From: Ktedonobacter robiniae
Lineage (GTDB): Bacteria > Chloroflexota > Ktedonobacteria > Ktedonobacterales > Ktedonobacteraceae
Direction: 5' to 3'
Length of the DNA stretch: 64,000 nt
NCBI RefSeq assembly: GCF_016587375.1
Contig: NZ_BNJG01000001.1
Span: 1,426,001 to 1,490,000 of the forward strand
In this document: positions 1 to 9,741 of the stretch, in pieces
Layout: each line of letters starts with the position of its first letter
How positions within the stretch are numbered: the stretch's first letter is position 1
Program-made: the position numbers and the translations under genes
The notes under the pieces: generated by a model
Databases searched by the model: none
What the model saw: the letters and a program-made list of their open reading frames with translations, nothing else
Told to the model about the DNA's origin: nothing

Positions 1-293
1 AAAGTAGAGGGACGTTTTCGAGAGGTATACATATGAAAGGTGCAGAATACGCGATATATTATGCGATATACATTTATAGTATGCCCAAGAGGCGGCGATT
101 TTGTCAAGTAAAAGAGGAAATATTGAATAAATTGAGTGAGAGGTGAAGAGGAAGGGTGACGGGGACGAGAGGCAAGGTAGATGCTTGTAAATCCCCATTC
201 GGGACGCAGCCGCACAACCTACCTTGCCTCTCGTGCACGGGCGTGCTGCTGTGTGGGTGTGGCTACGTGTTGGGCCACACGTAGGCGTCCGAT
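1..293. other. intergenic tail of the STAND gene with hairpins
   Basis: No gene is seen. The first 150 bases are AT-rich and unassigned. A family A hairpin lies at 165-234 and a second hairpin at 263-284 has perfect 8-base arms (CTACGTGT/ACACGTAG). Both sit just beyond the stop of the minus-strand regulator, so either could end its transcript, although no clear T-run follows. Confidence 0.6.
165..234. repeat. family A hairpin repeat, copy A1
   Basis: Perfect 16-base inverted arms, ACGAGAGGCAAGGTAG and its complement, enclose a loop that contains GATGCTTGTAAAT, a CCCCATTCGGG mini-hairpin and CGCACAACC. The loop text recurs in the copy at 15266-15340, while the outer arms there are different but still complementary to each other. 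Confidence 0.8.
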
Positions 294-2855
294 TTATGGC
301 TGTATTTTTGAGATCCAGTGTGCAACGATAGTGCTTTGTATATCTTCGAGGTGCTCGAAGAGAAGTTGGCTTTCGCGTGCATAGGCAATTGCCTGTTCTT
401 TATTGCCCATCTTTGCTGTTACCTGTGCTAGGCCAAAGAGGGCTTGTGCAAGTAACAATTGTGCTCCGAGATTGCGAGCTTCTTGTAGCATTGTTTGATA
501 AGCATCTCTGGCGGCGTCAAGCTTGCGTTGCGCTAAATACAGTCGTCCCCACTCTCCCCATGTTTCACAAATAAGCCAGCGATGGCCAATCTCCTGGGCG
601 ATCTGCAAGTTTTCTTGCAGGTATGCTTCTGCTGAATGATAGTGTTTGAGTATGCCTTCTAACATGCCCAAATTTTGTAGTACAGAGCTAATACGAAATT
701 GGTTTTGAATGCTTCGCGCAATGGCTAAACTCTCTTTTGAGAGTTCTACTGCTTTATAATATTGCTTTTGATGAAAGGCAAGCATTCCCTGATTCATAAG
801 GAGAGCACTTTGCCTTTGACGGTCATTGATTCGATACGCAATTTCTAAGCCTTCACTATAGAAAATATCTGCTTGTTGATACTTTCCTTTTCTTGCGGCT
901 TTAACCCCTAAGTTTTGGAGTAAGATCGCTGCAAGTGGGTAATTTTTCACCTGTTGTGCAATTTTCAATCCCTGCTGATAAAATTCTTCAGCTTGCGAGC
1001 TTTTGCCTTGGCTGTCCGCTATTTCTCCTAAGTACCAGAAAACAAGATCTTCATAAGACTTATCATTCTGTTCCCTTACAATTTTCATACCTTTTAAAAC
1101 ATAGGCCTCTGCATCAGAATATTTTCCTTGCTCAATAAACACGCCTCCAATATAGACATAAAAGCGTCCGACTAATTCTTGCTGCTCTCCCTGTTGAGCC
1201 AGAGTCAGCCCCTGCTGATAGGCGTATTCAGCTTCTTGAAAGTTGCAAATACGTTCTGCGATCTTTCCCAGGTAGAGCCAGATTCGCGCACCCTGGTCAT
1301 CATCATTCAGTGCTTGGGCAACAGTTTGTGCTCGCGTGAGCAAGTGATGGGAGAGTGGATAGGGGCTTCGTGTCTCTAAAAATGGTGCGAATGCCAGTAC
1401 GCCTTGAAGAAAGAGAGTATACATTCCCTGATCAAAAGCGATTTCCAGCGCTATCACGATATTTTGCATGTCGTTTTGCAAAATCAAGTTGTCATACTGA
1501 TGATCCTGAACCAGCTTAATAAAAAAAGCCACCATACGTGCTGGAATATTCGTGTCTGTGCGATGCAAGGCTGCATAATCGGCAATAACCTGGTGTATTA
1601 GATAACGGTTGGATGCTGAGCTTTCAACCAAGCCACTATCAACAAGTTGGTCTAACGTTTCGTTAGTTATGCCACAAATAGTAGTCGCAGCTTCTTCAGA
1701 GAAACTGTAGGGTTTAGGAGGAAATATTGATAAGGCGTATAAAGCCTGTCTAGCCTGTTCCGGTAATGAGCTAAGACTTATATCAATGGCAAGCTGTAAT
1801 GAGTACGGGGTACCCACTGGGAGACTTGAGGACTGCTGCCATATCAGGTGGGGATCAGTAATATTTAATCTTTCTTTGGCATGTAGACGTAGACGCTCTA
1901 TTGCGCTATGTAAGCGCCGTGGCTGCCCACTATAAGCTTGCAGATAGAGATAATGCCCAATCAAGGTAAGCGCAAGTGGAAGGCCCCCGACAACTTGGAT
2001 CAGTTCCTGAACATCTTGTACATTATGAGGTGCTATTTCTGGCACCAACTGTTCGAGGAGTTTATGACTGTCTTCATCTGTTAACTCTTGCAAACGCACT
2101 ACATTATTATATGCAAATGAAACCCCCAAAGCTGGAAAGCGAGTGGTAAGTATGTGCACACAATTGCGTCCCCCAAGGCGAAACATACTGGCATCCGTTA
2201 GTTCCCAGGCATCATCTATAATAATGAGCATACGACGCGTACCAATGTAATCATGCAAATATTTTGCCCAGGCATCTGGAGTAGTAAGCTTACCTGTTTC
2301 TAGCTCATTGAGACCTAAGACTCTTCCCCATCTACTCATGAGTTCAAGAACTCGTGGATGGCGTCCCAGTCCGACCCAAAGGATACCATCCTTAAAATGA
2401 CGTTGAATGTGGGGATGTTGCGCCAGAGTTGTTACCAGGGCAGTCTTACCAACTCCTGGAAGCCCGGTGATGGAATAAGCCGTACCACCATTACATGTCC
2501 GACCAGTAAGCTCGGCAATAAGCTCCTGGCGGCCAACGAGGGTCTGCTTTTTGTCAAAAGCAAAAGGAAGCGCAGGGTCACAGAAATATGTAGTGTTATG
2601 AGCGACCTCTTCAAAGCTTTCATCTTGCTCGACTTCATTGTATGAGGTGAAACCTAATTGTTCGGAATTCTTATTAAAGAGCGTGCATAATTTAAAACGA
2701 AATCGGGGGCCAGGTAAAGTTCCCTGCTTTTCCCAGCGATTGACGGTGACGACAGTAACTTCTAAACGGTCCGCAAGTTCTTGTTGCGTCCAACGACGTC
2801 TTAGCCTCTCTTCCCGTAGCTTAAGATTAGGTTCCGGCTTTCGAGACATGCTCAT
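294..2855 (-). CDS. XRE / NB-ARC / TPR regulator (STAND NTPase)
   Basis: A 853-residue STAND-type signalling ATPase, probably cytoplasmic. An XRE helix-turn-helix occupies about residues 10-65 (WTQQELADRLEVTVVTVNRW). The NB-ARC P-loop GLPGVGKTAL is near residue 130, a Walker B-like RMLIIIDDAWE follows, and the GLPLAL motif typical of NB-ARC proteins is present. From about residue 540 to the end there are degenerate TPR repeats of the kind YLGKIAERICNFQEAEYAYQ. In such proteins ligand binding to the repeats is thought to trigger nucleotide-dependent oligomerisation, and the HTH suggests a transcriptional output. It is monocistronic, with AT-rich DNA upstream. The ligand and targets are unknown. 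A role in phage defence is possible but nothing nearby supports it. Confidence 0.88.
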   Translation of the reverse strand: MSMSRKPEPNLKLREERLRRRWTQQELADRLEVTVVTVNRWEKQGTLPGPRFRFKLCTLFNKNSEQLGFTSYNEVEQDESFEEVAHNTTYFCDPALPFAFDKKQTLVGRQELIAELTGRTCNGGTAYSITGLPGVGKTALVTTLAQHPHIQRHFKDGILWVGLGRHPRVLELMSRWGRVLGLNELETGKLTTPDAWAKYLHDYIGTRRMLIIIDDAWELTDASMFRLGGRNCVHILTTRFPALGVSFAYNNVVRLQELTDEDSHKLLEQLVPEIAPHNVQDVQELIQVVGGLPLALTLIGHYLYLQAYSGQPRRLHSAIERLRLHAKERLNITDPHLIWQQSSSLPVGTPYSLQLAIDISLSSLPEQARQALYALSIFPPKPYSFSEEAATTICGITNETLDQLVDSGLVESSASNRYLIHQVIADYAALHRTDTNIPARMVAFFIKLVQDHQYDNLILQNDMQNIVIALEIAFDQGMYTLFLQGVLAFAPFLETRSPYPLSHHLLTRAQTVAQALNDDDQGARIWLYLGKIAERICNFQEAEYAYQQGLTLAQQGEQQELVGRFYVYIGGVFIEQGKYSDAEAYVLKGMKIVREQNDKSYEDLVFWYLGEIADSQGKSSQAEEFYQQGLKIAQQVKNYPLAAILLQNLGVKAARKGKYQQADIFYSEGLEIAYRINDRQRQSALLMNQGMLAFHQKQYYKAVELSKESLAIARSIQNQFRISSVLQNLGMLEGILKHYHSAEAYLQENLQIAQEIGHRWLICETWGEWGRLYLAQRKLDAARDAYQTMLQEARNLGAQLLLAQALFGLAQVTAKMGNKEQAIAYARESQLLFEHLEDIQSTIVAHWISKIQP

Positions 2856-3156
2856 CTTTGATTTTCCCTGTTGTTCGCGTAAGGCATATTAAATGCTTTA
2901 AATACAGAAAATGATTATACGAGCAATATATTAAAAAGTCAATATTTTTGATAATAAAAATGATATCCTCTGCTATATTTTAATTTAACTCATGCATGCT
3001 ACGCTCCTCAATAGTAAGAATTGAGCACAAGCTTCGATATTTACATAGCATGTGCTTATTTGTATACCGTGGGTCAAGCCAGAAAAAGCAACACTTTCTA
3101 ATTCGCTCTGCTTAAGATAGTTACCTGTGTATCTTTTCCAGAAAGGAAGCCCTTCC

Positions 3157-3687
3157 ATGAAACACACTATTGGCCGTTTAGTTCTTCGTGGTTTGCTGCT
3201 TGCCATCCTTGGGTTGTTTTATTCAGGTATTTCAAGTGTACCTGCTAGCGCCCATTCTCTTTCTGGTCCAGCTGTTGCTTCTCATGCAAAAGTTATACCA
3301 CAGGCTACTCCCGCTCCCTGTACAAATAGTGGCTGCTATGGCCTTGATCCTTATAAGACAGCCTGTGGAAAAGCAAGTTCCTACAATACCATATACACCG
3401 TCTCAGCACCAGTTCCAGCAAATTATACTTTATACAAAGCAACAATCTATAATAAGTATTCTACCTGGTGTCGTGCCAATTGGGCCGAAATTGTAGTGAC
3501 TTCCTCAGATTATTCGTTTGCATCAATCTCGATCAGCGCCTCGGGTGAGAGAAAGTGTTTTCCAACTGGCTGCACCTCAGTCTATCTTGGTTCTTACTAT
3601 CCAGCATGGACTGATATGGTTGATAGTGCGCTTACAACTAGCGCCTGTGCCGATGAGCCAGGAGGTGGCGTCACGTGTGTTGATTAA
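3157..3687 (+). CDS. secreted DUF2690-family protein
   Basis: A 176-residue exported protein of unknown function. The chosen ATG has an AGAAAGGAAG ribosome site just upstream; an in-frame ATG at 3127 lacks one. An N-terminal signal peptide (basic MKHTIGRLVLR, then a hydrophobic stretch ending near PASAHS) is followed by a Cys-rich domain with C..GCYGLDPYKTACG and W-C-x-x-NWAEIVV, which match the pattern of DUF2690 proteins of actinomycetes and relatives. About eight cysteines suggest disulphides outside the cell. A related broken gene follows. The family assignment is from memory of the motif and the biochemical role is unknown. Confidence 0.75.
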   Translation: MKHTIGRLVLRGLLLAILGLFYSGISSVPASAHSLSGPAVASHAKVIPQATPAPCTNSGCYGLDPYKTACGKASSYNTIYTVSAPVPANYTLYKATIYNKYSTWCRANWAEIVVTSSDYSFASISISASGERKCFPTGCTSVYLGSYYPAWTDMVDSALTTSACADEPGGGVTCVD

Positions 3688-3735
3688 TAATGTTTTATAC
3701 TTCGTTTACTGAAACCTATCTCACAAACGTAATAA

Positions 3736-3966
3736 CCTCCTAACTCTAATACATCACCAAGAATAAAAATACAAATTGATATTTACCATAGTAACTCTCA
3801 GCCAGTCTATTGCTATCCAGATGACTGCCATAGCTTTACCACGTTGAATTCAGGTGTGAAAACATGGACAAATATGGCACTGGCTTCCCAGGTTTTTGCC
3901 TATGCGGAGATTGTTGTTCTAAGCCCCACAGATAATCTCTATCATAGTGCCACGGTTGCTGCGTAA
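3736..3966 (+). pseudogene. remnant of a second DUF2690-like gene
   Basis: An open frame of 76 codons ends at TAA 3964-3966 but has no usable start codon. Its translation has CYPDDC, then WTNMALASQVFAYAEI, which lines up with CFPTGC, then WTDMVDSALTTSACADE in the C-terminal half of the gene just upstream. The order and spacing of C-P-x-x-C, W-T-x-M and A-x-A-[DE] agree. I read this as the 3' half of a tandem duplicate that lost its 5' part. The similarity is short and was judged by eye. Confidence 0.55.
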
Positions 3967-3982
3967 CGTTTTCCAGGAAGAC

Positions 3983-4024
3983 AAGAAGAAAGCAGGCTGG
4001 ATAAAACCAGCCTGCTTTCTTCTT
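3983..4024. terminator. bidirectional terminator
   Basis: An 18-base perfect stem, AAGAAGAAAGCAGGCTGG with its complement, closes a six-base loop (ATAAAA). The purine-rich 5' arm gives a T-rich 3' arm on either strand. It lies between the DUF2690 remnant (+) and the convergent PBP gene (-). Confidence 0.85.
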
Positions 4025-4103
4025 ACTTATGGCATCAGAGTCGGAGTTGGTATCACATCCGGCGAGGAGGGAGGAGCCGCCGTAGGTGACGTCGGCTCCA
4101 CAT

Positions 4104-7103
4104 TTATCCACGACGCTTCTTGCCGCCGCCGCCGCCATTGCCTCCATTAGGGTTCCCGGTCACAGTCGTCTTACCCGGAATGGTAGGCGCTTGCCCATCG
4201 ATGACCCAGTCACAGATACCACTCCCTGCCAGCCCATCCTGAGCGGAAAGGTTACAGGTATAGGTCACGCCGCCAGGCTTAGAGAAGGTAGTAGGACTAT
4301 TCATTCCATCCGAGGCAGGATTAAAGCGCGCAACAGGACAGGAGACTTTCACCCCCATAGCTGTATTAATGTCAGCACAAGGTCGTCCAGAAACGAACTC
4401 CATCACTGCATGCCAGATTGGCGCGGCACCCGTGATACCGACCACACCCGGTTTCATAACTTCACCATTGGCATTACCAGCCCAGACTCCTACTGTGGCT
4501 CTGGGGGTATAGCCTATCGTCCAGTTATCCTGGAAGGAGTCAGTAGTACCTGTTTTAGCACCAACCTGATAGGTATTACAGCTAATATATGTTTTCGGGG
4601 TGGAAATGCAGCTTGGATCCCAGTCATTAAAGGCGAGATCATGATCGCCAGGAAACTCTGGCTGGCGCGAAGGCTCATCAGCCAGAACTGAAGTCAGTAG
4701 GTAGTTTACCTGGCTAGAGAAGACCCGCGTTCCTTTGACCTTGGTTGGATCGAGATGGAAGAGATGGTTACCATAACTATCCCAGACGTCCAGGATATTC
4801 TGGTAAGGTACGTGTACCCCATCATTAGCAAAGGTCTGGTAGGCACTGGTCATTTCCAGTGGCGAAACATCGACTGTACCAAGTACAGGCGTAAGGTGGA
4901 AACAATCCATACCGCTAGTACATTTGTTTGCCTTTATGGCTTCATCCAGAGAGGTGATACCCATCAAGCGGGCGTTGTTGAAGACGTTATCGGTGCCGGC
5001 AAAGGTCATGGCCTTCACAGCTGGGATGTTGTAAGAGTTTGCTAATGCCGCACGAATAGTCGATTGTGGGCCCGAATACCCATTAGGCTTGCCGCCATAG
5101 TCATTGGGCGTATAAGTTTGAGCGTTTGGACCTTCTCCATCCTGGACACCAGCAGGGCTTCCGTTAGGAAAGTAAGTACGAATGTCTGGCAGAACAATAC
5201 CAGGATTCCAACCCATCTGGAAGGCAGTGCCATATACGAAAGGCTTAAAAGTTGAGCCAGGTCCACGACCACTAGTAGCTACATTTACTCTACCAGCAAC
5301 ACGTTTATCGTTCGTTTTGTAGTAGTCAACGCTACCGCTCATACCCAGGACCTCTCCAGTTTTCGAGTTAATGACTACTACAGCCGCATCATTAACATTG
5401 AGGTCCCGATTCAGTACAGCATATTGACCAGCAAAGGAACCAAACTTCTGGTATGTTGGCTTTGTAATAAAGTACTTTGAAGTATTCTCGATATAGGTCT
5501 GGATGTTCATATCAAGTGTAGTCTTGATATTAAAACCACCTGAGAGGAAGGCTTGTACACCTAGTTGAGGATCACCATTACCAAGCATCTGCTCCATCTG
5601 TATAGTGACCCAATCAGTAAAGTGAGGGGCCTTCTTGATAGTGCTATAGGGCTTGAACTGCCAGGATTCCGTCAGTTTCTCGGCCTGCTGGATCATATCG
5701 TCATCTATGGGTTTGCCATCGAGAAGCTTGCCATCTGCCTGCATATTTTGCAACACAAGCTTCTGGCGATCAAGCGCAGCCTGGCGCGTGGTATCACTGA
5801 TGCTTGGGTCGTAAATAGTCGGGTTGTTGGGGATGCCTGCCAATAGCGAGGCACGAGCCAGGGCGACAATCGGATTATGCTTGCCCGTCTTGGGATCGAT
5901 ATCCAGCTTTGTAATCGCAGGCTTACAGACAAAGCTCTTGTCACAATCAGGCTGTAAACCAAACAGGTCGCGTGCCGCAGATTCGACGCCAAGATCCTGA
6001 GTACCATAGGGAACGCTATTGAAGTACATCTCCAGGATCTTCCACTTGGGATACTGCTGCGTCATACCCAGGGCCAGGGTGGCCTCAACGAGTTTACGCG
6101 TATAGGTAGCATCGGCATTATGCGATAGATTTTTAATTACCTGCTGGGTAATAGTACTACCACCACCGTTATGAGAAATACCCGCACGCAAGATGCCCTG
6201 CGGATCGATACCAGCGTTATCCCAGAAGGTGCGATCCTCAATAGACGTTTGTGCATCCTTTAAGACATCGGGAATATCTTTATATGAGATAGGCGTGGAG
6301 CGGCCAGCACTTCCTTCGCCCTGGTCATAGCGCTCATTGATCAGTTGGCCGTTGCGGTCATAAATACGCGTCGTCTGGGCACTGGACTTGTTGGCGATGC
6401 TGGCGACCTGGGTGGACTCCTGCTGGTAGTAGTTATAGGCAAAGGCACCACCAGTCGCAGAGGCAATCACGGCGATGACCGCGAAGATGATGGCCGCGAT
6501 GCCGAGGATCTTGCCTATGCCAAATTGTTGGCTCTGCCAGCGGTCGCGGCGGCGGCGCATCTTGTAGGCCACGCGTGTGCTCAGCGAGCGCTTCCAGGGC
6601 GTGGCCTCCTCCAGGCGTGGTTGTTCCACAGGAACTGGCATGGCCTGGGGACGAGACCCATGGTAGCGCTCCATATAGGGCGCGGGCTGTCCGTAGCCGT
6701 TGCGTCCTATAGCTGCCATCTTGCCGGAGACCTGGCGCATAAAGTTCATGGCGTTGGACATCCAACCTTGTTGCTGAGGCTGGGTCGGCATTGGGTGCTG
6801 CTGAGGCTGAGCAGGCATCATCTGACGCTGCTGGGGCATCTGCGGTTGCGGTGCCTGCTGCGTCCTCCCGGGAAGGAACTGGGAGGAGGGATTGCGCCCA
6901 TTTGTAGGCGAGAATTGCGTCGGTTGAGCGGGCTGAGGTGGCATTTGTCTGCCCACGGGAGCGCCCGCAGGCAACGCTGGCGACTGTTGCTCGACAGGAG
7001 ACTGCTGTTGACGATAGCCACTTAACAGGCCCCCCGTTTTCTTGGGCAAGCCATCGCGCGACGCATCGGTCGGCATACCTGGCTGATTCCAGTTATTACT
7101 CAT
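4104..7103 (-). CDS. class A penicillin-binding protein (GT51 + transpeptidase)
   Basis: A 999-residue bifunctional peptidoglycan synthase that polymerises lipid II and cross-links peptides outside the membrane. The first about 190 residues form an unusual Pro/Gln/Met-rich cytoplasmic tail. One membrane helix follows at about 200-225 (ILGIAAIIFAVIAVIASATG). The glycosyltransferase has the EDRTFW catalytic-Glu motif and GGSTITQQVIKNL. The transpeptidase has SxxK as STFK near residue 619, SxN as SYN, and KTGTT near 848. The C-terminus ends in a Gly-rich, basic tail. The start has GAAAGGGG just upstream. It stands alone, convergent with the DUF2690 genes. The tail could be a partner-binding or polyproline segment; its role is not evident. 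Confidence 0.95.
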   Translation of the reverse strand: MSNNWNQPGMPTDASRDGLPKKTGGLLSGYRQQQSPVEQQSPALPAGAPVGRQMPPQPAQPTQFSPTNGRNPSSQFLPGRTQQAPQPQMPQQRQMMPAQPQQHPMPTQPQQQGWMSNAMNFMRQVSGKMAAIGRNGYGQPAPYMERYHGSRPQAMPVPVEQPRLEEATPWKRSLSTRVAYKMRRRRDRWQSQQFGIGKILGIAAIIFAVIAVIASATGGAFAYNYYQQESTQVASIANKSSAQTTRIYDRNGQLINERYDQGEGSAGRSTPISYKDIPDVLKDAQTSIEDRTFWDNAGIDPQGILRAGISHNGGGSTITQQVIKNLSHNADATYTRKLVEATLALGMTQQYPKWKILEMYFNSVPYGTQDLGVESAARDLFGLQPDCDKSFVCKPAITKLDIDPKTGKHNPIVALARASLLAGIPNNPTIYDPSISDTTRQAALDRQKLVLQNMQADGKLLDGKPIDDDMIQQAEKLTESWQFKPYSTIKKAPHFTDWVTIQMEQMLGNGDPQLGVQAFLSGGFNIKTTLDMNIQTYIENTSKYFITKPTYQKFGSFAGQYAVLNRDLNVNDAAVVVINSKTGEVLGMSGSVDYYKTNDKRVAGRVNVATSGRGPGSTFKPFVYGTAFQMGWNPGIVLPDIRTYFPNGSPAGVQDGEGPNAQTYTPNDYGGKPNGYSGPQSTIRAALANSYNIPAVKAMTFAGTDNVFNNARLMGITSLDEAIKANKCTSGMDCFHLTPVLGTVDVSPLEMTSAYQTFANDGVHVPYQNILDVWDSYGNHLFHLDPTKVKGTRVFSSQVNYLLTSVLADEPSRQPEFPGDHDLAFNDWDPSCISTPKTYISCNTYQVGAKTGTTDSFQDNWTIGYTPRATVGVWAGNANGEVMKPGVVGITGAAPIWHAVMEFVSGRPCADINTAMGVKVSCPVARFNPASDGMNSPTTFSKPGGVTYTCNLSAQDGLAGSGICDWVIDGQAPTIPGKTTVTGNPNGGNGGGGGKKRRG

Positions 7104-7706
7104 AGGTCCCCTTTCTCAGTCAGCAGCGCTTTGTTGCGAATGGCGCATACGGCATAAGCTAGATCTTTTGGCGTTTTTGTTAGATAGGATTGGTAAAGGC
7201 TACACATTTCTCCACCTTCACATGGTATGTATGTGCTGCGACTGTCTGTCTGCTTCATGCATTTTCATAGCGGTTAAAGAAAAAAACGTCATCAACAAAG
7301 AGATTGCAGGAGAACCCACGATTTCCACTTCCAACCACTGCAATATCCCGCATAGGTTAACATAAACATCCACATATCCGCCAATTATCTACAAGAACGA
7401 ATCAGCGCACGCAAGTTAACGCTCTAGCCCACTCGGATACATGTAAAAGCAGCATTTCAAACATTGATCATGCTTAATATGATATATCGAAACTCGCATA
7501 TCAAGGTGTATCGCAGGAGGATGGTACTAATCATGTGGGTGTCAGCAAGCCAAATACCTGTATTGTCTTCTATACATCAAAGTGGTAGAACGGTACTAAA
7601 TGGCTACATTCCTAGCGCGTCTCCACCAGCTAAACCACTTGTAGCTGGCATTGTCGCGAAAGATGCCCGCGGCCCATGCTGGAGGTGTCTGCCATCACCC
7701 AGTAAG

Positions 7707-7778
7707 CACGCCCATGCATGGGGACGGATTTAGTGATTCTAAAGGGCGCGCCTACCTTTTGCACCTGCATGGGCGTGG
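7707..7778. repeat. family A hairpin repeat, degraded copy A4
   Basis: CACGCCCATGC pairs with GCATGGGCGTG, and the right side still carries CTACCTTTTGCACCTGC exactly as in the copy at 10929-11001. The matching left inner arm is missing, so this looks like a copy with an internal deletion. Confidence 0.6.
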
Positions 7779-7807
7779 GGATTGTGCAATCACTCTTCAC
7801 TGTATGC

Positions 7808-7838
7808 GTATGGAGTCCATGCTGGCATGGACTCTACA
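7808..7838. repeat. family C unit, single copy C1
   Basis: The palindromic core GAGTCCATGCTGGCATGGACTC is followed by TACA. It matches half of the paired family C elements at 26422 and 33946. Confidence 0.7.
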
Positions 7839-7997
7839 CATTTTTTGTGGTAGGTGGTGGGAGGGGCATCAAATGATACATCTTGGAATAGCAAGAAAAG
7901 GGGAGAGAGTATACAGCAGTAGGGAGAATCGGGTACAATGCGGAATGATATATTTCCATTGTTGAGTCTATAGATCTTGAGAGGAGCCAGCAGGTTT

Positions 7998-9593
7998 ATG
8001 CATCCTACGCCTCGTATGCATATATATAAGAACCGCTATGCTTTCGCTAAATTTTTTCTCTCTCTCGCCCTGAGCTTTACTTTATTATTAAGTATAACTT
8101 CGCTTATGCTGGCCAAGAGTGGGGTGGCACGAGATGCCATCACCATCACCTCTCAGACACAGCAGGTCCATTTCCCTGATAGCATCGATTTCTCGCTCAC
8201 AGCAAATGACGCGGGTGGCAAGATTACGCAGGCCGTCCTCTATATCCAGGCTCCCTATCTTAATGGAGACGAGGTTCACGTAGTTACAGCCGCAAATCCT
8301 GGCACGAGTGTCCATCTTGCCTGGCATGAAGATATGCAAAAAGCAGATGACTTCTTCTCTCCGGGCACACCCATCTCCTATCACTGGGAGATAGAGGACA
8401 ACGCGGGCGCCGACCATACCGGTACTACACAGAAATTTGACGTCAACGACCAGCGTTTCGCCTGGCAGGAGACCGATGTCCAGCAGTTCCAGATCAAGTA
8501 TTATAATAGCGATAACGCTGAGGTTCAGTCGTTGCGCGCTGGCGTGGATAAAGCCGTCAAACGTCTGACTAGCAATCTAGGAGGCGCACCGACCAAACCA
8601 ATCACGCTCTGGATATACAAAGATACAAATGCATTTAAGAGCGCGCTCCCACCCGATACCGAAGAATGGGTGGGAGGCATAGCCTTCCCTGATATTCGCC
8701 AGGGGATGTTCGTCGTCGAAGACGCTCAGGATAACACGCTTATCCGCGATATGCCACATGAGATGTCGCACCTGGTATTGCATGAGCTGACTGATGGTGG
8801 CGTCGTCGATATTCCGCGCTGGCTCGACGAGGGGCTCGCGGTCTATAACCAGGAGTATCACGAGGGCGAGTTGTCCTACCAGCTACGCCAGGGCCTTAAA
8901 AACCACCAGATTCTACGACTGAACGAGATCGAGGACCGCTTTCCCTCCGATAGCAATCAGGCTTACCTGGCCTATGCTCAGAGCTGGGACCTGGTCACCT
9001 ATATGTACAACACCTTTGGTCAGGCAAAAATGCATACGCTTATCAAAGATATGGGCAATAGTAGCTATCCGAACTTTGATGAGGACTTGAAGGCGAGCCT
9101 GGGCATGGATGAGGCCCATCTCGAAAATGCCTGGCGTCTCTCTCAACATCAATCGTCCATCCTCACTCCAGACCAGGAGAAACAAGATCCACAACCAACC
9201 AAGCAGCAGGTCATTCCTGCCGCCAGCAACAACCCGGTGCCCTATAGCACACTGCTCCTGGTCCTGGGCATATTCCTCCTGGCTTCGCCTGGCTTCGCCT
9301 TCGCAGGTTACTTCATCTACCGCAGGCAGGTACGCATCCAGCAGGAGCGAAAGCTGGCCATCGCCCAGGCACAACGTATTCTCGACGAGGCCCACTGGGG
9401 ACCGGGACCACAATCGTTCACGCCCATCGATCCCTACGCCCACTATACCAATCCTGGGCGTTATACACAGCCAGGCTCCCCGCTCTCTACGCCACCCGCC
9501 CAACCAGGCAACACGGTAGCACCATTCCCACCTCCAGGATTGCCACATCCTGGAGCAGGCGAACAGTTTGGTTCCTTTTTAGAGGAGGAGTGA
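7998..9593 (+). CDS. membrane-anchored MA-like metallopeptidase
   Basis: A 531-residue putative zinc peptidase of the MA-like (gluzincin) group. The ATG at 7998 is preferred over a TTG at 7977 because AGAGGAG lies between them. An N-terminal hydrophobic segment (about residues 17-40) should export the protein. The zinc motif HEMSH is at about residue 253, and the downstream glutamate motif WLDEGLAVY at about 274. A second hydrophobic helix at about 415-437 (LLLVLGIFLLASPGFAFAGYF) is followed by a basic and then Pro/Gly-rich cytoplasmic tail, so the catalytic domain should face outward. Substrate unknown. A 62-bp palindrome follows the stop and dprA is next. Confidence 0.8.
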   Translation: MHPTPRMHIYKNRYAFAKFFLSLALSFTLLLSITSLMLAKSGVARDAITITSQTQQVHFPDSIDFSLTANDAGGKITQAVLYIQAPYLNGDEVHVVTAANPGTSVHLAWHEDMQKADDFFSPGTPISYHWEIEDNAGADHTGTTQKFDVNDQRFAWQETDVQQFQIKYYNSDNAEVQSLRAGVDKAVKRLTSNLGGAPTKPITLWIYKDTNAFKSALPPDTEEWVGGIAFPDIRQGMFVVEDAQDNTLIRDMPHEMSHLVLHELTDGGVVDIPRWLDEGLAVYNQEYHEGELSYQLRQGLKNHQILRLNEIEDRFPSDSNQAYLAYAQSWDLVTYMYNTFGQAKMHTLIKDMGNSSYPNFDEDLKASLGMDEAHLENAWRLSQHQSSILTPDQEKQDPQPTKQQVIPAASNNPVPYSTLLLVLGIFLLASPGFAFAGYFIYRRQVRIQQERKLAIAQAQRILDEAHWGPGPQSFTPIDPYAHYTNPGRYTQPGSPLSTPPAQPGNTVAPFPPPGLPHPGAGEQFGSFLEEE

Positions 9594-9610
9594 CACAGCG
9601 CACATTCTTT

Positions 9611-9672
9611 CTGGGAAGTAGCCGCGTACGCAAGTAGCGGGCCCGCTACTTGCGTACGCGGCTACTTCCCAG
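9611..9672. terminator. perfect 62-bp palindrome without spacer
   Basis: CTGGGAAGTAGCCGCGTACG and the following bases form a 31-base arm that is exactly mirrored, centred between 9641 and 9642 (GCGGG|CCCGC). It lies 18 bp after the peptidase stop and 70 bp before dprA. No T-run follows. It may end transcription or form a cruciform in DNA. Confidence 0.8.
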
Positions 9673-9741
9673 GCGAGAAGCCACGCAAAAACGTACATAC
9701 CGGTTTAGTCGCTTTAGAATAACAGGAAGCAGAGGAAGAAG

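Larger units (their letters stand above)
7104..7997. other. 894-bp intergenic region with repeat remnants
   Basis: Divergent promoter space between the PBP and peptidase genes. No convincing gene is seen; short frames here lack family features and ribosome sites. It holds a degraded family A element (7707-7778) and one family C unit (7808-7838). A ribosome site AGAGGAG lies at its right end. Confidence 0.6.

Noticed and set aside
3836..4147. A 103-residue minus-strand gene
   Set aside because: It overlaps the terminator, the DUF2690 remnant and the end of the PBP gene and has no family features.
7464..7965. Small plus-strand genes before the peptidase
   Set aside because: They overlap repeat elements, lack ribosome sites and show no recognisable protein pattern.
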